NCBI GenBank assembly: GCA_963777625.1
Contig: CAVZRO010000006.1
Span: forward strand, 124,001-188,000
DNA: 64,000 nt
Source of the DNA: DATDIC01 sp963777625
GTDB taxonomy: Bacteria; Pseudomonadota; Alphaproteobacteria; Acetobacterales; Acetobacteraceae
Reading direction: 5' to 3'
Part shown: in pieces, positions 1 to 8,445 of the stretch
How the letters are laid out: every line of letters starts with the position of its first letter
Numbering within the stretch: the stretch's first letter is position 1
The notes under the pieces: model-generated
Databases searched by the model: none
What the model was told of the DNA's origin: nothing
What the model saw: only the letters and a program-made list of their open reading frames with translations
Position numbers and translations under genes: made by a program

Positions 1-284
1 AACGGGAAGATGCTGGGCTTCTGTGGCAGATAGACGATGCCGCGCGCGCCCATATCGTGCGGGCCGACCCCGTTCAGCGATCGTCCTTCGGCGACGATCT
101 CGCCGGATAGCAGCGGCAGGAATCCGAACAGAACCTTCAGCAGCGTGGATTTCCCGGTGCCGTTCGGTCCCAGCACGCAGCGCACCTCGCCGGGACGGAC
201 ATCGACCGACATGCCGTTGAGGATGTGAATCCCCGGCAGATAGCCGGCCACGACATTGCGCGCCGCGAGCACCGTTTCCGGCAT
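1..284 (-). CDS. livF: Branched-chain amino acid-type ABC transporter ATPase LivF (3' end outside window)
   Basis: Second cytoplasmic ATPase of a LivFGHMJ-type importer. Only the first ~94 codons are in the window. The translation opens MPETVLAARNVVAGYLPG, has a Walker A motif GPNGTGKST around residues 39-47, and reaches a Q-loop (YLPQKPSIF) at the left edge, where LivF has its Q-loop. Walker B and the signature motif lie outside. The ATG overlaps the livG stop codon (TGATG), so translational coupling is likely. It is the last liv gene on this strand. Substrate cannot be read from the ATPase. Confidence 0.9.
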   Translation of the reverse strand, partial: MPETVLAARNVVAGYLPGIHILNGMSVDVRPGEVRCVLGPNGTGKSTLLKVLFGFLPLLSGEIVAEGRSLNGVGPHDMGARGIVYLPQKPSIFP

Positions 285-1000
285 CACACCCCCGCATAGG
301 CGCGGATCACCTCTGCGTCGTCCCGCACCGCCTGCACCGTCCCATCGGCGATCTTCTGCCCGCGCGACATCACCACCAGCCGATGCACGAGACGTTGAAT
401 CGCCTCCAGGTCGTGATCGACGACGACGAATGTCCGCCCCTGTGCGTGCAGTTGCTGGACCAGCCGGATGATCTCGTCACGCAAATAGGGGTTCACGCCG
501 GCAAACGGCTCATCCAGGAACAGGATGGTCGCGTCCAGCATCAGTGCGCGTCCCAGCTCCAGCAGCTTCTGCTGTCCGCCGGACAGCGTGCGCGCCTGGG
601 CTGCCTCCAGCGGCGCAAGCCCCAGGAATTCCAGGTGCAGCCGCGCCTGCCGCCGCACCGCGTCCCAGGTGGAATGCGGCCGCACCAGGCCCGGCACCAG
701 CATGTTTTCCAGCACGCTCATCCGGCTGAAGAGCTGTGTTATCTGGAACGTGCGGCCCACCCCGCGCATCGCGAACCGGTCCGCCGGCAATCCGTCCGCC
801 CGTTCGCCCCGCAACTGGATCCGCCCACCGGCAGGGGACAGATGGCCGGTGAGCATGTTGATCGTCGTGGTCTTGCCGGAGCCATTCGGCCCGATCAGCC
901 CGACGAGTTCACCCTCATTGACGGCAAGATCCAGCTCGCGCACGGCGACAATGCCGCCGAACCGCATCGTCAGGGCGATTGCCTCGATCAGCGCCGTCAT
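284..1000 (-). CDS. livG: Branched-chain amino acid-type ABC transporter ATPase LivG
   Basis: Cytoplasmic ATPase energising uptake through LivH/LivM. The 238-residue product has Walker A GPNGSGKTT (about 37-45), Q-loop (TFQITQLF), signature LSGGQ (139-143) and Walker B ILFLDEP (159-165), in normal order and at the family's usual length. The reading frame stays open upstream, but the MTALIEAIALTMRFGG start at position 1000 is chosen because it matches LivG N-termini and its ATG overlaps the livM stop (TAATG). Its own stop overlaps the livF start, so H-M-G-F form a tightly coupled operon. Confidence 0.93.
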   Translation of the reverse strand: MTALIEAIALTMRFGGIVAVRELDLAVNEGELVGLIGPNGSGKTTTINMLTGHLSPAGGRIQLRGERADGLPADRFAMRGVGRTFQITQLFSRMSVLENMLVPGLVRPHSTWDAVRRQARLHLEFLGLAPLEAAQARTLSGGQQKLLELGRALMLDATILFLDEPFAGVNPYLRDEIIRLVQQLHAQGRTFVVVDHDLEAIQRLVHRLVVMSRGQKIADGTVQAVRDDAEVIRAYAGV

Positions 1001-1959
1001 TAATCGGCTGCCCCGCCGGCCGGCTGCGTGCGCCGCCAGGCCGGAACGACACGCACCGCCTGGTTCCAGGCCAACGCCAGCAATCCATTTCGCGCGAATC
1101 GCATGGTCAGCAGCAACAAGGCACCGAAAATCACCAGCCGCCATTCACCATAGGCGCGCAGTGCCTCGTACATCCACTCCACGAAGAACGCGCCAAGCAC
1201 CGCCGCCGGCAGGCTTTCCGCGCCGCCGATCATCGCCATGGCGACGACGATCCCCATCTGATCGACCGAGCCGATATCCGGTGTCAGGATACCGATGAAC
1301 GGGCCGTAGAATGTCCCGGCCAGCCCGGCAAAGCCGCTGGTGATCGCGAACACCAACACACGAAACCGCACCACGCGGACACCGCCCGCCGCCGCCGCCT
1401 GCTCGTTCTCGCGTATCGCGCGGAAGAACAATCCCCAGCGCGATGCAACCATCAGCGACATGATCCCGAGCGATGCCGCCAGCAATCCCAGCGCCAGGTA
1501 ATAGGACGGCAGGTTCGAGCGCGTATGGAACAGCGGCGCGACTTCCAGGCCGCCGGCGCCGCCGGTGATCTCGTTCTCGGTCAACAGAACGATGCGCAGC
1601 ACTTCCGAAAACGCCATCGTGAAGATGGCCAGGTAGGGGCCGCGCATGCGCAGGCAGATGAACCCGACGCCCGCGCCGACGATCGTACTGAGGACGACCG
1701 CACCCGCCATCCCCAGCGGGATCGGGATTGCCAGCCATTGCACCAGCAGAGCCGACGCATAAGCCCCGAGCGAAACAAATCCCATGTGCCCGAACGAGAA
1801 TTGCCCGGCATACCCGACCAGCAGCGCCCAGCTCGCTGCGACAATGGCGTAGAAGATCGCCAGTATTCCGACGGTCTGCCAATAGGTATCGACCAGGAAC
1901 GGGAAGACCAGCGCCACCAGCAAGATGCAGCCCAGGCCGGCCAGGTTGCCCGATCGCAC
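1000..1959 (-). CDS. livM: Branched-chain amino acid-type ABC transporter permease LivM
   Basis: Inner-membrane permease that pairs with LivH to form the translocation path. 319 residues, strongly hydrophobic, with roughly eight to ten membrane spans and the LivM-type stretch GYAGQFSFGHMGFVSLGAYA near residues 49-68, followed by RMRGPYLAIFTMAF. Length is normal. It starts just 3 bases after the livH stop and its own stop overlaps the livG start. No sign of truncation. Confidence 0.92.
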   Translation of the reverse strand: MRSGNLAGLGCILLVALVFPFLVDTYWQTVGILAIFYAIVAASWALLVGYAGQFSFGHMGFVSLGAYASALLVQWLAIPIPLGMAGAVVLSTIVGAGVGFICLRMRGPYLAIFTMAFSEVLRIVLLTENEITGGAGGLEVAPLFHTRSNLPSYYLALGLLAASLGIMSLMVASRWGLFFRAIRENEQAAAAGGVRVVRFRVLVFAITSGFAGLAGTFYGPFIGILTPDIGSVDQMGIVVAMAMIGGAESLPAAVLGAFFVEWMYEALRAYGEWRLVIFGALLLLTMRFARNGLLALAWNQAVRVVPAWRRTQPAGGAAD

Positions 1960-1962
1960 CCG

Positions 1963-2865
1963 CTACTCCATCGCCGCGTGAGCGCGGCCAAAGAAGCCGG
2001 TCGGCCGGAACAGCAGCACCACCATCAGCACCAGCAGGCTGAACGCCTGGGCGTACGCCAGGCTGCGGCTGGGGTCGGGGAACAGCGCGACGAACAGACC
2101 CTCCGACACGCCGATCAGCAACCCGGCAATGATGCTGCCGCCCACCGATCCCATGCCGCCCAGGATTACGATGGCAAACGCCTGCGTATCCGGCACCAGC
2201 CCCATCGAGGGCGACAGCGCGTAGATCGGGCCCACCAAGGCACCGGCGCCGCCGGCCAGACCACCACCCAGCCCGAATGCCAGCGTGTACACCAGCCGGT
2301 CGTTGATCCCGACGATCGCGGCCGATTCGCGCGACTGGCTTACGGCATTGAGCGCCTGCCCCCAGGCGCTGCGGCTCAGGAACAGCAGCAGCCCGACCAG
2401 GATCGCGATGCCCGAGCCGGCGGCAAATATCCGATCCCAGCTCATCAGGATCGGTCCGGCGCTGAACGAGCCGGAAAAGAACGACGGCGGACGCAGCGGA
2501 AACGGCCCGAACAGGATGATTGCCAGGTTGCGCAGCAGGATGGAGATCCCGAACGTGACCAGGATACCATAGTCGCCCTTGCGCTCGGTCGTCGGGCTGT
2601 ACAGCGGCGTCAGCAATGTCCGTTCGAACAGCACCGACAGCGCGAACGACAACAGCATCGCCACGATCACCGAGGCGAACGGCGGTATGCCCAGCAGGGC
2701 GATCGCGAAAAACGCGAAATACCCTCCCATCATATAGACTTCGCCGTGCGCGAAATTGACGATCTTCAGGATCGAGAAGATCACCGTCAGCCCGGCCGCG
2801 ATCACGGCGTAAATCACGCCGATCACCAGCCCGTTCAACGCCTGGATCAGAATGTAATCGAGCAT
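1963..2865 (-). CDS. livH: Branched-chain amino acid-type ABC transporter permease LivH
   Basis: Inner-membrane permease of the same importer. 300 residues with several hydrophobic spans and LivH-type motifs: ALNGLVIGVIYAVIAAGLTV at the N-terminus, the NFAHGEVYMMGGYFAF segment near residues 37-52, and a GGMGSVGGSIIAGLLIG loop in the C-terminal half. It is preceded by a 124-base gap after the binding-protein gene, which contains a GC hairpin, so the permease/ATPase part may be expressed at a lower level than the binding protein. Confidence 0.92.
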   Translation of the reverse strand: MLDYILIQALNGLVIGVIYAVIAAGLTVIFSILKIVNFAHGEVYMMGGYFAFFAIALLGIPPFASVIVAMLLSFALSVLFERTLLTPLYSPTTERKGDYGILVTFGISILLRNLAIILFGPFPLRPPSFFSGSFSAGPILMSWDRIFAAGSGIAILVGLLLFLSRSAWGQALNAVSQSRESAAIVGINDRLVYTLAFGLGGGLAGGAGALVGPIYALSPSMGLVPDTQAFAIVILGGMGSVGGSIIAGLLIGVSEGLFVALFPDPSRSLAYAQAFSLLVLMVVLLFRPTGFFGRAHAAME

Positions 2866-2934
2866 GCCGCCTGTTCGCGATCTCCGGGCCGTCGTCGGCT
2901 ATCCGTATCGTTTCCGCGTGACCAAAGCCGTGGA

Positions 2935-2955
2935 TGCCCGGGTCGTCCCCGGGCA
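2935..2955 (-). promoter_or_regulatory. GC-rich hairpin between binding-protein gene and livH
   Basis: A perfect 8-bp inverted repeat (TGCCCGGG / CCCGGGCA) with a 5-base loop lies in the gap between the binding-protein stop and the livH start. There is no T-run after it on the minus strand, so it is not a classical terminator. By analogy with other ABC operons it may stabilise the upstream binding-protein mRNA or attenuate transcription into livHMGF. That role is inference. Confidence 0.4.
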
Positions 2956-2989
2956 ACACCACAGGTCCCGCTGGCGCGGAACAATCCCA

Positions 2990-4279
2990 TTACGACGGCG
3001 GACGCACATAGGTCTCCTTCACGGTCGCGAACTCCCGCGGCCACAGGATGGGGGCGTCGCTGGGCGACTGGTTCACCTCGGTGTACTGGATCAGCGTCAG
3101 TGGCGCCTCCATGAATTGATGATAGTGCCAAGCTGGATCCTTGTCGGTCGAGAAGCTGTATTTTCCGCGCGCGCCGACCCACGACGTCGTCTCCAGCGCC
3201 TTGATCATCCCTTCTGGGCTGGTGCCGCCGCTGCGCTGGATCGCGTCCACCAGCAGGTAGAGTCCGTCATAGCTCTCCATCGCCGAGCCGGGCGCCTCCG
3301 CCTTGAACTTGTCCGTGAAGGCTTTCACAAACGCTTTCGTTTTGTCGTTCCATGCCGCCTTCGGCAAACCGACATTCTCGGTGCACAGGTAGCGCCCAGT
3401 GTCCTTCACGTTCTGCCAGAATGTCGGGTCGAGCGCCGGCCCACCCGAGTTATACATGCCGCACTTCGCGGTTGGCGCGAACCCAAGCTCCTTCGCCTGC
3501 CGCACCAGGTCATAAGCGCCGGTCTCCGAGAATTCGGTACAGAACATATCATATCCCGGCGATGCGCTTTTGTAGCGCAGTATCTGGGCGGTGAAATCGG
3601 TCAATGTCGGATCGGCATCGACAACATCGAACTGAACGTTGGCCGCCTTGAGCTGCGCCCCGATGGCGATACGGGAAGCCAGCCCGACATCGTTCTTTTC
3701 GGCCAACAGCGCCACGCGTTTGAACCCGGCCGCGGCAAGCCACTGGCCGATGGTGGTGTCAATCAGTGATACCGCCGTGGAGTTGCGGAACACCTCCGGA
3801 TAACCCTTGGCGGTAACAACGTCGGACCACACGTCGCAAGCCATGAAGGGGATGTTGTACTTGTGGAATACCTCCATCTCGGCCAGCGCCACCGGGCTGT
3901 GAAATTCCCCGAACGCCGCCACGATCTTGTTTTCCTGCACCAGCCGCTCGGCCGCCGTTCGCCCCTCCGCCGCCATGCCTCTGGTATCGGCATAGACCAC
4001 CTGGAGCGGCCGGCCGAGCACGCCACCCTGGGCATTGATTTCGTCCGCCGCCATCTGCGCGGCGTCCTTCATCAGGATGCCTTCGGCGTAGCCGCCAGGG
4101 GGTGAAAGCGGGCCGACCCAGCCGATCACGATCGGCTCCCCGGCGGCACGGGCGGGGCGGTGCGCCGCCGAGGCAGCGATCACCGCGCCGGTGCCGGCAA
4201 GCGCGGCTCGGCGGGTCAGGCGAGGCAGTATCAGATTGCGCCCACGGCGGGCGTCCAGATCGTTGGTCACCGGTCCCAT
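2990..4279 (-). CDS. ABC transporter substrate-binding protein (LivJ/amide-binding type), Tat-exported
   Basis: Periplasmic solute receptor of the liv-type importer. About 429 residues. The N-terminus carries a twin-arginine-like signal (TRRAALAGTGAVIAASAA, about 22-39) with a likely cut after ARA near residue 45. The mature part begins EPIVIGWVGPLSPPGGYAEG and continues with DEINAQGGVLGRPLQVVYAD, typical of the type-I periplasmic binding fold used for branched-chain amino acids, amides or aromatic acids. The frame extends to 4324, but the ATG at 4279 has a GGGAGAG just upstream. First gene of the operon; ligand unknown. Confidence 0.88.
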   Translation of the reverse strand: MGPVTNDLDARRGRNLILPRLTRRAALAGTGAVIAASAAHRPARAAGEPIVIGWVGPLSPPGGYAEGILMKDAAQMAADEINAQGGVLGRPLQVVYADTRGMAAEGRTAAERLVQENKIVAAFGEFHSPVALAEMEVFHKYNIPFMACDVWSDVVTAKGYPEVFRNSTAVSLIDTTIGQWLAAAGFKRVALLAEKNDVGLASRIAIGAQLKAANVQFDVVDADPTLTDFTAQILRYKSASPGYDMFCTEFSETGAYDLVRQAKELGFAPTAKCGMYNSGGPALDPTFWQNVKDTGRYLCTENVGLPKAAWNDKTKAFVKAFTDKFKAEAPGSAMESYDGLYLLVDAIQRSGGTSPEGMIKALETTSWVGARGKYSFSTDKDPAWHYHQFMEAPLTLIQYTEVNQSPSDAPILWPREFATVKETYVRPPS

Positions 4280-4412
4280 CCTCTCCCTGTTTGGCAGCCG
4301 CGCGGCGCGGCGCACAGGCAGCATAGATGCGTGGGCGGCCGGTAAACAACTGGAGAGCAGCGGGTGGTGTTTGCCTCCGGTCGGGCGGTTGGCTATAGGA
4401 GGCGCCCACTGG

Positions 4413-4489
4413 TCCCGGATAGCTCAGTCGGTAGAGCAAGCGGCTGTTAACCGCTGGGTCGTAGGTTCGAAGTCCTACTCCGGGAGCCA
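4413..4489 (+). tRNA. tRNA-Asn (anticodon GTT)
   Basis: A complete 77-nt cloverleaf: acceptor stem TCCCGGA pairing with TCCGGGA, D-arm AGCTCAGTCGGTAGAGC, anticodon stem AGCGG/CCGCT around loop CTGTTAA with anticodon GTT at 4446-4448, T-arm GTAGG-TTCGAAG-TCCTAC, discriminator G and an encoded CCA. It lies between the divergent liv operon and the 3' end of vapC, which stops only 19 bases from the tRNA 3' end. Confidence 0.97.
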
Positions 4490-4508
4490 GCTCTCCCAAA
4501 CCCGGCGG

Positions 4509-4880
4509 TCACGGGAGGAGAAGCTCCCCCCTCAGTCCGACATAGAGCAACCGCCACCTATGCTCCTTCGCAATCTCATAAGCGAAGCAATCGCCGAAAT
4601 TCAGCGCCGCTGGATGAACACCCCTCCCCCAGGTTTCATAAGCCTGCGCGATGCGTCGTGCCGAGGCGGGCGTTACGCTGACGATTTCGAACCCAAGACC
4701 GTCGATCAGGCGTTCCATCTCGCCACCGAGATTGCGCCGCCTCGCGACGATAAGCGCCTCTGCCATGGTACCGGCCGAAATCAAGGGATCGTCGTCGGCT
4801 TCCAGCGCAGCGACACAGGCATCGGCTTCCGGTTCGTGAAGTACGGTCGCCATCAGCGTAGACGTATCAACCGCGATCAT
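4509..4880 (-). CDS. vapC: Type II toxin VapC, PIN-domain ribonuclease
   Basis: Toxin half of a VapBC pair; PIN-domain proteins cut RNA, often tRNA. 123 residues beginning MIAVDTSTLMATVLHEPEAD. The first three PIN acidic residues are present: D5 (VDTS), E41 (MAEALI) and D97 (NFGDCFAYE). The protein then ends LLYVGLRGELLLP. Most family members read VGxDF at this point and supply a fourth acidic residue from it; here it is missing. Activity may be reduced, or another residue may substitute. The start overlaps the vapB stop by 4 bases. Confidence 0.85.
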   Translation of the reverse strand: MIAVDTSTLMATVLHEPEADACVAALEADDDPLISAGTMAEALIVARRRNLGGEMERLIDGLGFEIVSVTPASARRIAQAYETWGRGVHPAALNFGDCFAYEIAKEHRWRLLYVGLRGELLLP

Positions 4881-5134
4881 TCCGTCAGACCGTCATCCCC
4901 GTAAAGGAAATCCTGGCTGCGGGCAGCGCTCGGTCCATCTGCGGCTTTCGTGGCAGCAGAGGCGCGCAATTCGTCCAGCAGCGCACGACGGGATTGCCGA
5001 TCCGGCATGAGCTTCACCGGCACCAGTCTCGCGGCCGCATGGCCGTGGCGGGTCAGTATGACCTCGTCTCCTGCCTGAGCGCGCCGAACCAGTTCCGTCA
5101 GTTGGCCTTTGGCGTCAGTGACAGAGACGTGCAT
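4877..5134 (-). CDS. Type II antitoxin, Phd/YefM family (VapB role)
   Basis: Antitoxin that should bind and neutralise the adjacent PIN toxin and repress the operon. From MHVSVTDAKGQLTELVRR it is 85 residues, with a Phd/YefM-type N-terminal DNA-binding half (AQAGDEVILTRHGHAAARLV) and a charged, disordered C-terminal toxin-binding tail ending FLYGDDGLTE. The frame is open to 5182, but this ATG gives the standard family N-terminus. The 4-base overlap with vapC is typical of a co-translated toxin-antitoxin pair. Confidence 0.85.
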   Translation of the reverse strand: MHVSVTDAKGQLTELVRRAQAGDEVILTRHGHAAARLVPVKLMPDRQSRRALLDELRASAATKAADGPSAARSQDFLYGDDGLTE

Positions 5135-5241
5135 GGCTTTCCCATGGGGCTCATATGATCGTCCGGTATCTTGACCATTCAATGGACCACTCCAAGGCTC
5201 GGCAACTTGCGCTGAACGTCACAGCATGATCAGACAGCAGC

Positions 5242-5391
5242 ATGCGACTCATCGCGGTCACGCTGCTCCTCGCCGTTGCCGGATGCAGCGCCGGTGCTAC
5301 GCCGTCCAGCGTCTCGGCGCAGCCTGCGCCCGGCACCCTCCGGCCTTATATCGGCGGCCTGACGACCGTGGGAGTTGGTGTCGGCAGGTAG
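5242..5391 (+). CDS. Small predicted lipoprotein, 49 residues
   Basis: A short frame starting MRLIAVTLLLAVAGCSAG. It is a textbook lipoprotein signal: a positive residue, a hydrophobic core of about ten residues, and a lipobox AVAG-C with the acylated cysteine at residue 15. The mature part is ~35 residues, rich in Ala, Ser, Pro and Gly (PSSVSAQPAPGTLRPYIGG), resembling the small lipoproteins of unknown role common in Acetobacteraceae. It sits between vapB and the convergent GST gene. No function is assigned. Confidence 0.6.
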   Translation: MRLIAVTLLLAVAGCSAGATPSSVSAQPAPGTLRPYIGGLTTVGVGVGR

Positions 5392-5416
5392 CCAGCGGCG
5401 CGCGGTGGCAGATCCG

Positions 5417-6139
5417 TTACGCCGGCACCGGCCGCGCCCGCTGGTTGTACAGCAGCTTCGCCCGCCGCTCCTGTTCTTCCGCCGGTAGCTTCGACGGATC
5501 CTCCGACAGGCTGGCTCCCACAGCCAATCCACGCTGCACCGCCGGACGCGCGCCGATCTCCTCGAACCAGCGTTTGAAATGCTTGAACTCGTTGATATCC
5601 TGGCCCTGGTTCTGCCAGTTCACCGTCCACGGGTAGGCGATCATGTCCGCAATCGTGTACTCGTTCCCGGCCAGATACGGCCGGTCGTGCAGCCGCATAT
5701 TCAACACGCCATACAGCCGGTTCGCCTCGTCGGTGAAGCGCCGCACCGCGTAGCCCTGGTCGCCCTGCTTATCGCCCAGCCGGCGAAAATGCCCGCACTC
5801 GCCCAGCTTCGGACCCTGGTTGGCCATCTGCCACATCACCCACTGCGTCACCTCGTACTTGCCGCGGATGTCCTGCGGCCAGAACTTGCCTGCTTTCTCG
5901 GCGATGTACATCATGATCGCACCGGACTCGAACACGCTGATCGGTGCCCCGCCCCCGGCCGGTTCGTGGTCCACCAGCACCGGCATGCGGTGGTTCGGAT
6001 TGATCTTCAGGAACTCCGGCTTGAACTGGTCTCCGCGTCCGATGTTGCAGGGAACAACATTGTAGCGAAGCCCACATTCCTCCAGCAGGATGGTTACTTT
6101 CTTCCCGTTCGGCGTCGGCCAGTAGTGCAGATCCAGCAT
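5417..6139 (-). CDS. Glutathione S-transferase family protein (YghU/YfcG-like)
   Basis: Cytoplasmic thioredoxin-fold GST, likely a glutathione-dependent disulfide reductase or peroxidase. From MLDLHYWPTPNGKKVTILLE the product is 240 residues. The N-terminal domain has the TPNGKK active-site region, the cis-proline loop NHRMPVLVD and the glutathione-binding FESGAIMMYIAEK. The all-helical C-terminal domain contains YTIADMIAYPW. The frame is open upstream to 6277, but this start gives the family N-terminus. Monocistronic; no neighbour suggests a specific substrate. Confidence 0.85.
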   Translation of the reverse strand: MLDLHYWPTPNGKKVTILLEECGLRYNVVPCNIGRGDQFKPEFLKINPNHRMPVLVDHEPAGGGAPISVFESGAIMMYIAEKAGKFWPQDIRGKYEVTQWVMWQMANQGPKLGECGHFRRLGDKQGDQGYAVRRFTDEANRLYGVLNMRLHDRPYLAGNEYTIADMIAYPWTVNWQNQGQDINEFKHFKRWFEEIGARPAVQRGLAVGASLSEDPSKLPAEEQERRAKLLYNQRARPVPA

Positions 6140-6300
6140 CGATTTGTCCTTCCTCACCGCAGCATTCTGCTCGTCAGAGTAGAAGGGAGGGACCGTGCAC
6201 GCCAGCACCGCACATCCGCCGGCATCGTCGCATCGTGCATCATCCGATGCGACCTGGCCCGCCGGTTGCAGGCGCATCGCTCCCGGGGCAACCTCAGCAC

Positions 6301-7470
6301 ATGGATCAGTTCACCGGCTCCGATCTTCTTTCCCGCGCCCGCGATCTCGCACCGGCACTCGATGGTGCGTCAGACGAGATTGAACGCACGCAGCGCATCC
6401 CCGAACCGCTGCTGAACAGCCTGCACCAGGCGCGGCTGTTTCGCATGCTGCTGCCGCGCTCCGCCGGTGGCGATGCGGTCGAACCCATGACCTATCTGCG
6501 CACCATCGAAGAAATATCGCGTCACGACGGCTCGGTCGGCTGGTGCCTGTTCACCGGCAACAGCAGCGCGTTGATGGCTGCCTACCTTGCGCCCGACATC
6601 GCTAACGAAATCTGGGGCGATCCGCGCGCCGCGGTGGCCTGGGGACCGCCCAATGCAACCAAGGCCCATGCGGTTCCTGGCGGCTACCGGATCAGCGGCA
6701 CATGGCAATTCGCCAGCGGCTGCCGGCACGCCACCTGGATGGGGGCGCACGGCCAGGTGATCGAAGCAGACGGGTCGTTGCGGATGAACCGGTTTGGCCG
6801 GTCGCACGTGCGGTCGTTCCTGTTCCCCGCCATAAAAGCCCAACTGAACGAGGGAAGCTGGAACGTCATCGGCCTGCGCGGTACTGCATCGGACTCTTAC
6901 ACCGTCGCCGATCTGTTCGTGTCCGAGCCCTTCACCTCCACCCGCGAGGATCCCGCGTTGCGGCAAGCGCCCGGCCGGCTTTATGCCTTCACGGTCCAGG
7001 GTCTTTATGCGGTCGGCGCGGCCGGCGTGGCGCTTGGCCTGGCCCGCGCGATGCTCGATGGGTTCATCGCACTGGCTCGCCGCAAGACCCCGCGCGCGCT
7101 CGGTCCGCTGGCCGGCAATGCGGCGGTTCAGTCCGGCGTCGCGCGCGCCGAGGCGAAGCTTGGTGCCGCCCGCGCCTATCTTCTGCACACGCTGGAAACC
7201 ATCTGGGCCGATGCCGGCGACACCACGCCCATCCCGATCGCCGACCGCGTACGGCTGCGTCTCGCCACCACTCAGGCAATCGAAGCCTCGATCGAAGTGG
7301 CCGACCACGCCTATCGCGCCGCCGGCGCCGACGCGATCTTTGCCGGCAGCGCATTCGAGCGCCGGTTTCGCGACATCCACACGCTCTCACAGCAGACCCA
7401 GGCCCGGTTGGCGCATTTCGAAGCCGTCGGAGAGGTGATGCTCGGCGCCGAGCCCAAGGAGTTCCTGTGA
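6301..7470 (+). CDS. Acyl-CoA dehydrogenase-like flavoprotein
   Basis: A 389-residue protein starting MDQFTGSDLLSRARDLAPAL with the acyl-CoA dehydrogenase fold: helical N-terminal domain (IPEPLLNSLHQARLFRMLLP), a middle beta domain (GGYRISGTWQFASGCRHATW) and a C-terminal helical domain (RRFRDIHTLSQQTQARLAHF). The pattern resembles the flavin-dependent monooxygenase branch (HsaA/HpaB-like) more than true fatty-acid dehydrogenases, since no obvious catalytic glutamate is seen. Substrate unknown. It is divergent from the GST gene and ends before an AT-rich gap. Confidence 0.75.
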   Translation: MDQFTGSDLLSRARDLAPALDGASDEIERTQRIPEPLLNSLHQARLFRMLLPRSAGGDAVEPMTYLRTIEEISRHDGSVGWCLFTGNSSALMAAYLAPDIANEIWGDPRAAVAWGPPNATKAHAVPGGYRISGTWQFASGCRHATWMGAHGQVIEADGSLRMNRFGRSHVRSFLFPAIKAQLNEGSWNVIGLRGTASDSYTVADLFVSEPFTSTREDPALRQAPGRLYAFTVQGLYAVGAAGVALGLARAMLDGFIALARRKTPRALGPLAGNAAVQSGVARAEAKLGAARAYLLHTLETIWADAGDTTPIPIADRVRLRLATTQAIEASIEVADHAYRAAGADAIFAGSAFERRFRDIHTLSQQTQARLAHFEAVGEVMLGAEPKEFL

Positions 7471-7803
7471 TTATTTCATACAGTGAAAAACCGTGACGAC
7501 CCGCCGCCTGTGGATCACTCTATCCACAGCATGTTGATAAGTAAATTGAGGAACAATGCTCAACTGACTCAAAAGATTCGTTGATTTCACCAAGAATATT
7601 TCTAATTCACCCATAAAACGGCAGCTCTCGTTGCCGAGTCCAGTTCAGAACGGAACAGGAATCTCTCGTGGCTTTCGCGCTGGCCTAAAGGAATTAGCCG
7701 ACCGCCGTCATGTCGGGGCACGAAACATCTTTCCACACACGCATTCGTGTGTAATGCATCCTCAGGTTGTGGTAGCGCTATTAAAATAGCCGAGGGGGTG
7801 GTG
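7471..7803. other. AT-rich intergenic stretch with an inverted pair of DnaA-box-like 9-mers
   Basis: About 330 bases without a convincing gene, clearly lower in GC than the surroundings (most so at 7530-7615). At 7508-7529 there is a perfect 8-bp hairpin (CTGTGGAT / ATCCACAG, loop CACTCT). The same bases form two opposed 9-mers, TGATCCACA and CTATCCACA, each one mismatch from the DnaA box TTATCCACA. A weaker CTTTCCACA follows near 7729. The hairpin could also simply end transcription of the preceding gene. Confidence 0.4.
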
Positions 7804-8445
7804 GTGAAGCACTTGAAGGCACTAGATTCCCTTGTGCGGGAGCGGTTAAAGAACTGGCCGCAATACCCTCCGGGGTTGCAATCTCGTGGCCGAAGCAATC
7901 GCTCATGGCTCCGTGGACGGCCGTGCGAGGATCTCGGGACGTGCCATCCATTCCTCAAACTGCCAGGCAGCACCCGGCTGCGTACCCTGCCCGACGGACT
8001 GTGGCTCAATTTCGGCGGCACACCTGTGGACCCTTTTGTGGATATCTTTGCGATCGAGGCGTGCAGCACGCTGCAGAACCTGCTCGACAAACGATCTCGG
8101 TTCGCACCCAGCACGCATTCGCTGCTGGCGGTCTGCCCGGTGCCATGGCTGCTTGCACCCATCACTCCGGGCGACCCGACGCCGCGCTGGCGAGCGACCG
8201 GCGTGATCCGCTACGAACCGATCATGCCATTCGTGCTGCCGGTGCGCGACATGCGGGTGATGTACGGGCTCAAACGCCAGGACTATTCCGGTTTCGCGCG
8301 ACACCAGCTTCCGCATGCCCATGAATACTTCGTGCCAATGGACGCACTCACCGCGCAAGACGGCGACAAGGATCCGGCGCTGTGTTCGCTGCTGGCTCGT
8401 GCATCGGCGGCGGCCAACTTCCTGACCGACCCTGAGGCCGGCTGA
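7804..8445 (+). CDS. Hypothetical protein
   Basis: I do not recognise this family. The frame is open from 7747; the likely start is one of three consecutive GTG codons at 7798-7804, preceded by a GAGGGGG. The product is ~213 residues, soluble, with no signal peptide or membrane span. Well-structured segments include DPFVDIFAIEACSTLQNLLD and LLAVCPVPWLLAPITPGD, and the C-terminus has HAHEYFVPMDALTAQDGDKD. Arg content in the first 60 residues is high, so the N-terminus is uncertain. It converges on the glycerophosphodiesterase gene, which ends at the next base. Confidence 0.55.
   Translation: MKHLKALDSLVRERLKNWPQYPPGLQSRGRSNRSWLRGRPCEDLGTCHPFLKLPGSTRLRTLPDGLWLNFGGTPVDPFVDIFAIEACSTLQNLLDKRSRFAPSTHSLLAVCPVPWLLAPITPGDPTPRWRATGVIRYEPIMPFVLPVRDMRVMYGLKRQDYSGFARHQLPHAHEYFVPMDALTAQDGDKDPALCSLLARASAAANFLTDPEAG

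Noticed and set aside
979..3114. 711-codon plus-strand open frame opposite livM/livH
   Set aside because: Composition is Gln/Arg/His-rich with no domain and it lies wholly antisense to clear permease genes; typical high-GC shadow.
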